A stretch of 6,871 bases of DNA, taken from Streptosporangiaceae bacterium (lineage in GTDB: Bacteria > Actinomycetota > Actinomycetes > Streptosporangiales > Streptosporangiaceae). Of the stretch, positions 5,163 to 6,871 are shown piece after piece; the first letter of the stretch is position 1; every line of letters starts with the position of its first letter. The notes under the pieces were generated by a model, which was not told the DNA's origin, did no database searches, and saw nothing but the letters and a program-made list of their open reading frames with translations. Both the position numbers and the translations under genes were made by a program. Location of the stretch: positions 1-6,871 of the forward strand of contig JASIGS010000643.1 of assembly GCA_030052355.1 (NCBI GenBank), in the 5' to 3' direction.

Positions 5163-5672
5163 GTGACGGAGGAGACGACCTCGGCGATCGCGGCCGCACC
5201 CGACGGCACGGCAGGCAAACCAGCGAGCCCAGTGGCGGGGAGGTCGTCCATCGAATCAAACACCGCAGCCCGGTCTCCTGATACCGGCACCCAGGACCAG
5301 GTCAACATCCGGATGCCGGCCGACGGCGCTTACCTGTCGGTACTTCGAACCGCGACCGCCGGACTCGCCGCGCGCCTCGACTTCACCCTCGACGACATCG
5401 AGGACCTGCGCATCGCCGTCGACGAGGCGTGCGCCATGCTGCTCGGCCAGGCAGTCCCAGGCAGCAGTCTGGAGTGCAGTTTCGCGCTCAGCCAGGATGA
5501 GTTGATCATCACCGTATCCGTCCCGAGCCTGAACCCTCGCCCGCCCGCTGGCGACACCTTCGCCTGGACTGTCCTCTCGGCCCTCGCAGGCAGCGTCGCC
5601 GCGGAGACAGGGCCCGGCGACAGGCTCGCCATCGTGATGCGCAAGAGCCGCCCCGATCCGGGGTCGGCGTGA
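5163..5672 (+). CDS. rsbW: RsbW/UsfX-like anti-sigma factor (HATPase-fold, degenerate ATP motifs)
   Basis: 169-aa cytosolic protein predicted to bind and inhibit the SigF-type sigma factor encoded next. About 45 N-terminal residues are low-complexity and rich in Ala, Ser, Thr and Pro; the fold starts near QVNIRMPADGAYLSVLR (46-62). EDLRIAVDEACAML (80-93) is the N-box region, and FAWTVLSALAGSV (133-145) matches the region after the ATP lid in UsfX, the anti-SigF of Mycobacterium tuberculosis. Two canonical features of SpoIIAB/RsbW kinases are missing: the N-box Asn four residues after Glu88 is Met92, and no DxGxG box is present. Kinase activity is therefore uncertain. The GTG start is chosen because GGAGG is 5 nt upstream; the ATG at 5159 is out of frame and only 1 nt from that site. 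The stop overlaps the next gene's GTG by 4 nt (GTGA), indicating translational coupling. The symbol follows family position, not shown orthology. Confidence 0.82.
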   Translation: MTEETTSAIAAAPDGTAGKPASPVAGRSSIESNTAARSPDTGTQDQVNIRMPADGAYLSVLRTATAGLAARLDFTLDDIEDLRIAVDEACAMLLGQAVPGSSLECSFALSQDELIITVSVPSLNPRPPAGDTFAWTVLSALAGSVAAETGPGDRLAIVMRKSRPDPGSA

Positions 5673-6592
5673 CGGGGGAAGCAGAGGTCACCTTGACCGA
5701 GGAGTTCGAGATGACGTCGATGGCGCGGTCCAGGGGGGTCCCCGCGTCAGACGACACCGACGGTGTAGTCCCGTCGGTGCTGGAACTCGACGACGAGGCC
5801 GACCTAGCGGACGAGGTGCCGGTGCACCATGGCCCGCGCGAGCGCGGCCACGCCCGCGAGCTGTTCGAACGGCTATCGGCCTTGCCGCCTGACGACTCCG
5901 AGCGGCTGGAGATCCGCAGTGAGCTTGTCGAGTTGCACCTGCCGCTTGTCGAGTACCTGGCCCGCCGGTTCCGGAACCGCGGTGAGTGGCTCGACGACCT
6001 GACGCAGGTCGCCACCATCGGCCTCATCAAGTCCATCGACCGGTTCGACCTGGACCGCGGGGTGGAGTTCTCCACCTACGCGACGCCCACGATCGTCGGC
6101 GAGATCAAGCGGCACTTCCGCGACAAGGGCTGGGCGGTGCGGGTTCCGCGCCGCCTGCAGGAACTCAAGCTCGCGCTGGCCAAGGCCATCAGCGAGCTCG
6201 CGCAGCGGCTCGGCAGGGCGCCCACCGTGGGAGAGCTCGCAGAGCACCTCCAGATGAGCGAGGAGGACGTGCTCGAGGGCCTTGAGTCCGCGAACGCCTA
6301 CTCGACCGTCTCCCTCGACGCGCCCGACTCGGGCGACGACGACGCGCCCGCCGTCGCAGAGTCACTTGGCATGGTGGACGAGGCGCTCGAGGGTGTCGAG
6401 TATCGCGAGTCGCTGAAGCCGCTCCTGGAGCAGCTTCCGCCCCGGGAAAAGCGGATCCTGCTGCTGCGGTTCTTCGGCAACATGACGCAGTCGCAGATAG
6501 CCACCGAGCTCGGCATCTCGCAGATGCACGTATCCCGGCTGCTGGCCAGGACGCTGGCTCAGTTGCGCGAAGGGCTGACCAGCGACGAATAG
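5669..6592 (+). CDS. sigF: RNA polymerase sigma factor, SigB/SigF/SigG stress-sporulation family
   Basis: Up to 307 aa; group 3 sigma-70 factor that directs RNA polymerase to stress or differentiation promoters. After an acidic, poorly conserved N-terminus (1-60), region 2 spans about 85-155 (DDLTQVATIGLIKSIDRFD for core binding, FSTYATPTIVGEIKRHFRD for -10 recognition and melting), region 3 about 158-240 (APTVGELAEHL), and region 4 about 247-302 with the -35-binding helix-turn-helix MTQSQIATELGISQMHVSR (272-290). Full length, with no frameshift. The start is ambiguous: GTG 5669 overlaps the anti-sigma stop and the next 14 codons are coding-like at third positions, but it has a poor ribosome-binding site next to a CCCCG-ATC-CGGGG stem. 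ATG 5711 has GAGGAG 6 nt upstream and would give 293 aa. Expected to be held inactive by the preceding gene's product. Ends 4 nt from the convergent gene's stop. Confidence 0.92.
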   Translation: MTGEAEVTLTEEFEMTSMARSRGVPASDDTDGVVPSVLELDDEADLADEVPVHHGPRERGHARELFERLSALPPDDSERLEIRSELVELHLPLVEYLARRFRNRGEWLDDLTQVATIGLIKSIDRFDLDRGVEFSTYATPTIVGEIKRHFRDKGWAVRVPRRLQELKLALAKAISELAQRLGRAPTVGELAEHLQMSEEDVLEGLESANAYSTVSLDAPDSGDDDAPAVAESLGMVDEALEGVEYRESLKPLLEQLPPREKRILLLRFFGNMTQSQIATELGISQMHVSRLLARTLAQLREGLTSDE

Positions 6593-6596
6593 GTGA

Positions 6597-6871
6597 TTAT
6601 TTCACCGCGTTTGACTTCGATTTCTGGTCGCTTTCCTCCGGCCTGCCGGGCGTGAGCACCCGCAGGCTCGCCGGAGCCAATAGCGCCGCGAAACCCCCGG
6701 CTCCCAGCAAAATAGCTGGAATGCCCCAGTCATACCTGTGGGCCTGCAAGAGGTATATAGCCACGATGGCGACAAAGAGCTGGGTGAGAACCGCAGGCGT
6801 CCGGCTCCACCGCCTGGCGCCCCACAGCCCAAGGGCGACCAGGCCGAGCAGCGCGGCCATGCACAGGCCGA
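6597..6871 (-). CDS. Small integral membrane protein, 5' end beyond the window
   Basis: The reading frame enters from the right edge and ends with TAA at 6597-6599. At least 87 residues are visible from an internal ATG at 6860, and codons before it (Leu-Cys) remain open to the edge, so the true start probably lies outside. Two or three hydrophobic segments are visible: residues about 1-14 from that ATG (AALLGLVALGLWG), 24-39 (VLTQLFVAIVAIYLLQ) and 47-63 (IPAILLGAGGFAALLAP). They are joined by GARRWSRTPAVLTQ, followed by a charged, Lys/Ser-rich cytoplasmic tail (ESDQKSKSN). This resembles small uncharacterised actinobacterial membrane proteins with a similar RRW-R-TPAVLTQL stretch. Function unknown. 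It converges on sigF with only 4 nt between stop codons and no hairpin in the gap. Confidence 0.75.
   Translation of the reverse strand, partial: GLCMAALLGLVALGLWGARRWSRTPAVLTQLFVAIVAIYLLQAHRYDWGIPAILLGAGGFAALLAPASLRVLTPGRPEESDQKSKSNAVK

Overview
The window looks like chromosomal DNA of a high-GC actinomycete (Actinomycetota, roughly Streptomyces/Streptosporangiales/Frankia-like). The evidence is strong G/C preference at third codon positions, GTG starts, a nickel superoxide dismutase gene next to its maturation protease, an UsfX/RsbW-like anti-sigma gene coupled to a SigB/SigF-type sigma gene, and an ABATE/CGNR regulator. This rests on gene content only; no taxonomic search was possible.

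Layout, left to right. Positions 1-219 hold no gene I can support. A zinc-less MDR-family quinone oxidoreductase/alcohol dehydrogenase-like gene lies on the minus strand (220-1188). A 287-bp divergent spacer separates it from a plus-strand ABATE/CGNR-type regulator (1476-2039) whose zinc finger has lost the signature Cys. A 366-bp non-genic stretch follows, with a perfect 12-bp inverted repeat, an AT-rich patch and a structured leader containing a possible 53-codon upstream ORF. Next is an APC-superfamily permease (2406-4082), closed by a 15-bp perfect hairpin that it shares with the convergent sodX gene (4144-4506, minus). sodX is divergent from sodN (4590-4997, plus), and a two-part hairpin follows sodN. 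An anti-sigma gene (5163-5672) overlaps by 4 nt the start of a SigF-type sigma gene (5669-6592). A small membrane-protein gene on the minus strand (from 6597) runs off the right edge and converges on sigF with a 4-nt gap.

How they may work together: SodX is expected to trim the SodN precursor so that the new N-terminal His can bind nickel; together they detoxify superoxide in the cytosol. The anti-sigma/sigma pair is a general-stress partner-switching module, with no anti-anti-sigma gene visible in the window. An oxidoreductase, a putative stress-type regulator, SOD and a stress sigma factor side by side suggest a stress-response neighbourhood, but this is inference from proximity. I see no IS element, phage gene, CRISPR array, tRNA or rRNA. 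All main genes belong to known families; the less ordinary signals are the degenerate CGNR finger, the degenerate anti-sigma ATP site, the 2101-2129 palindrome and the leader of the permease.
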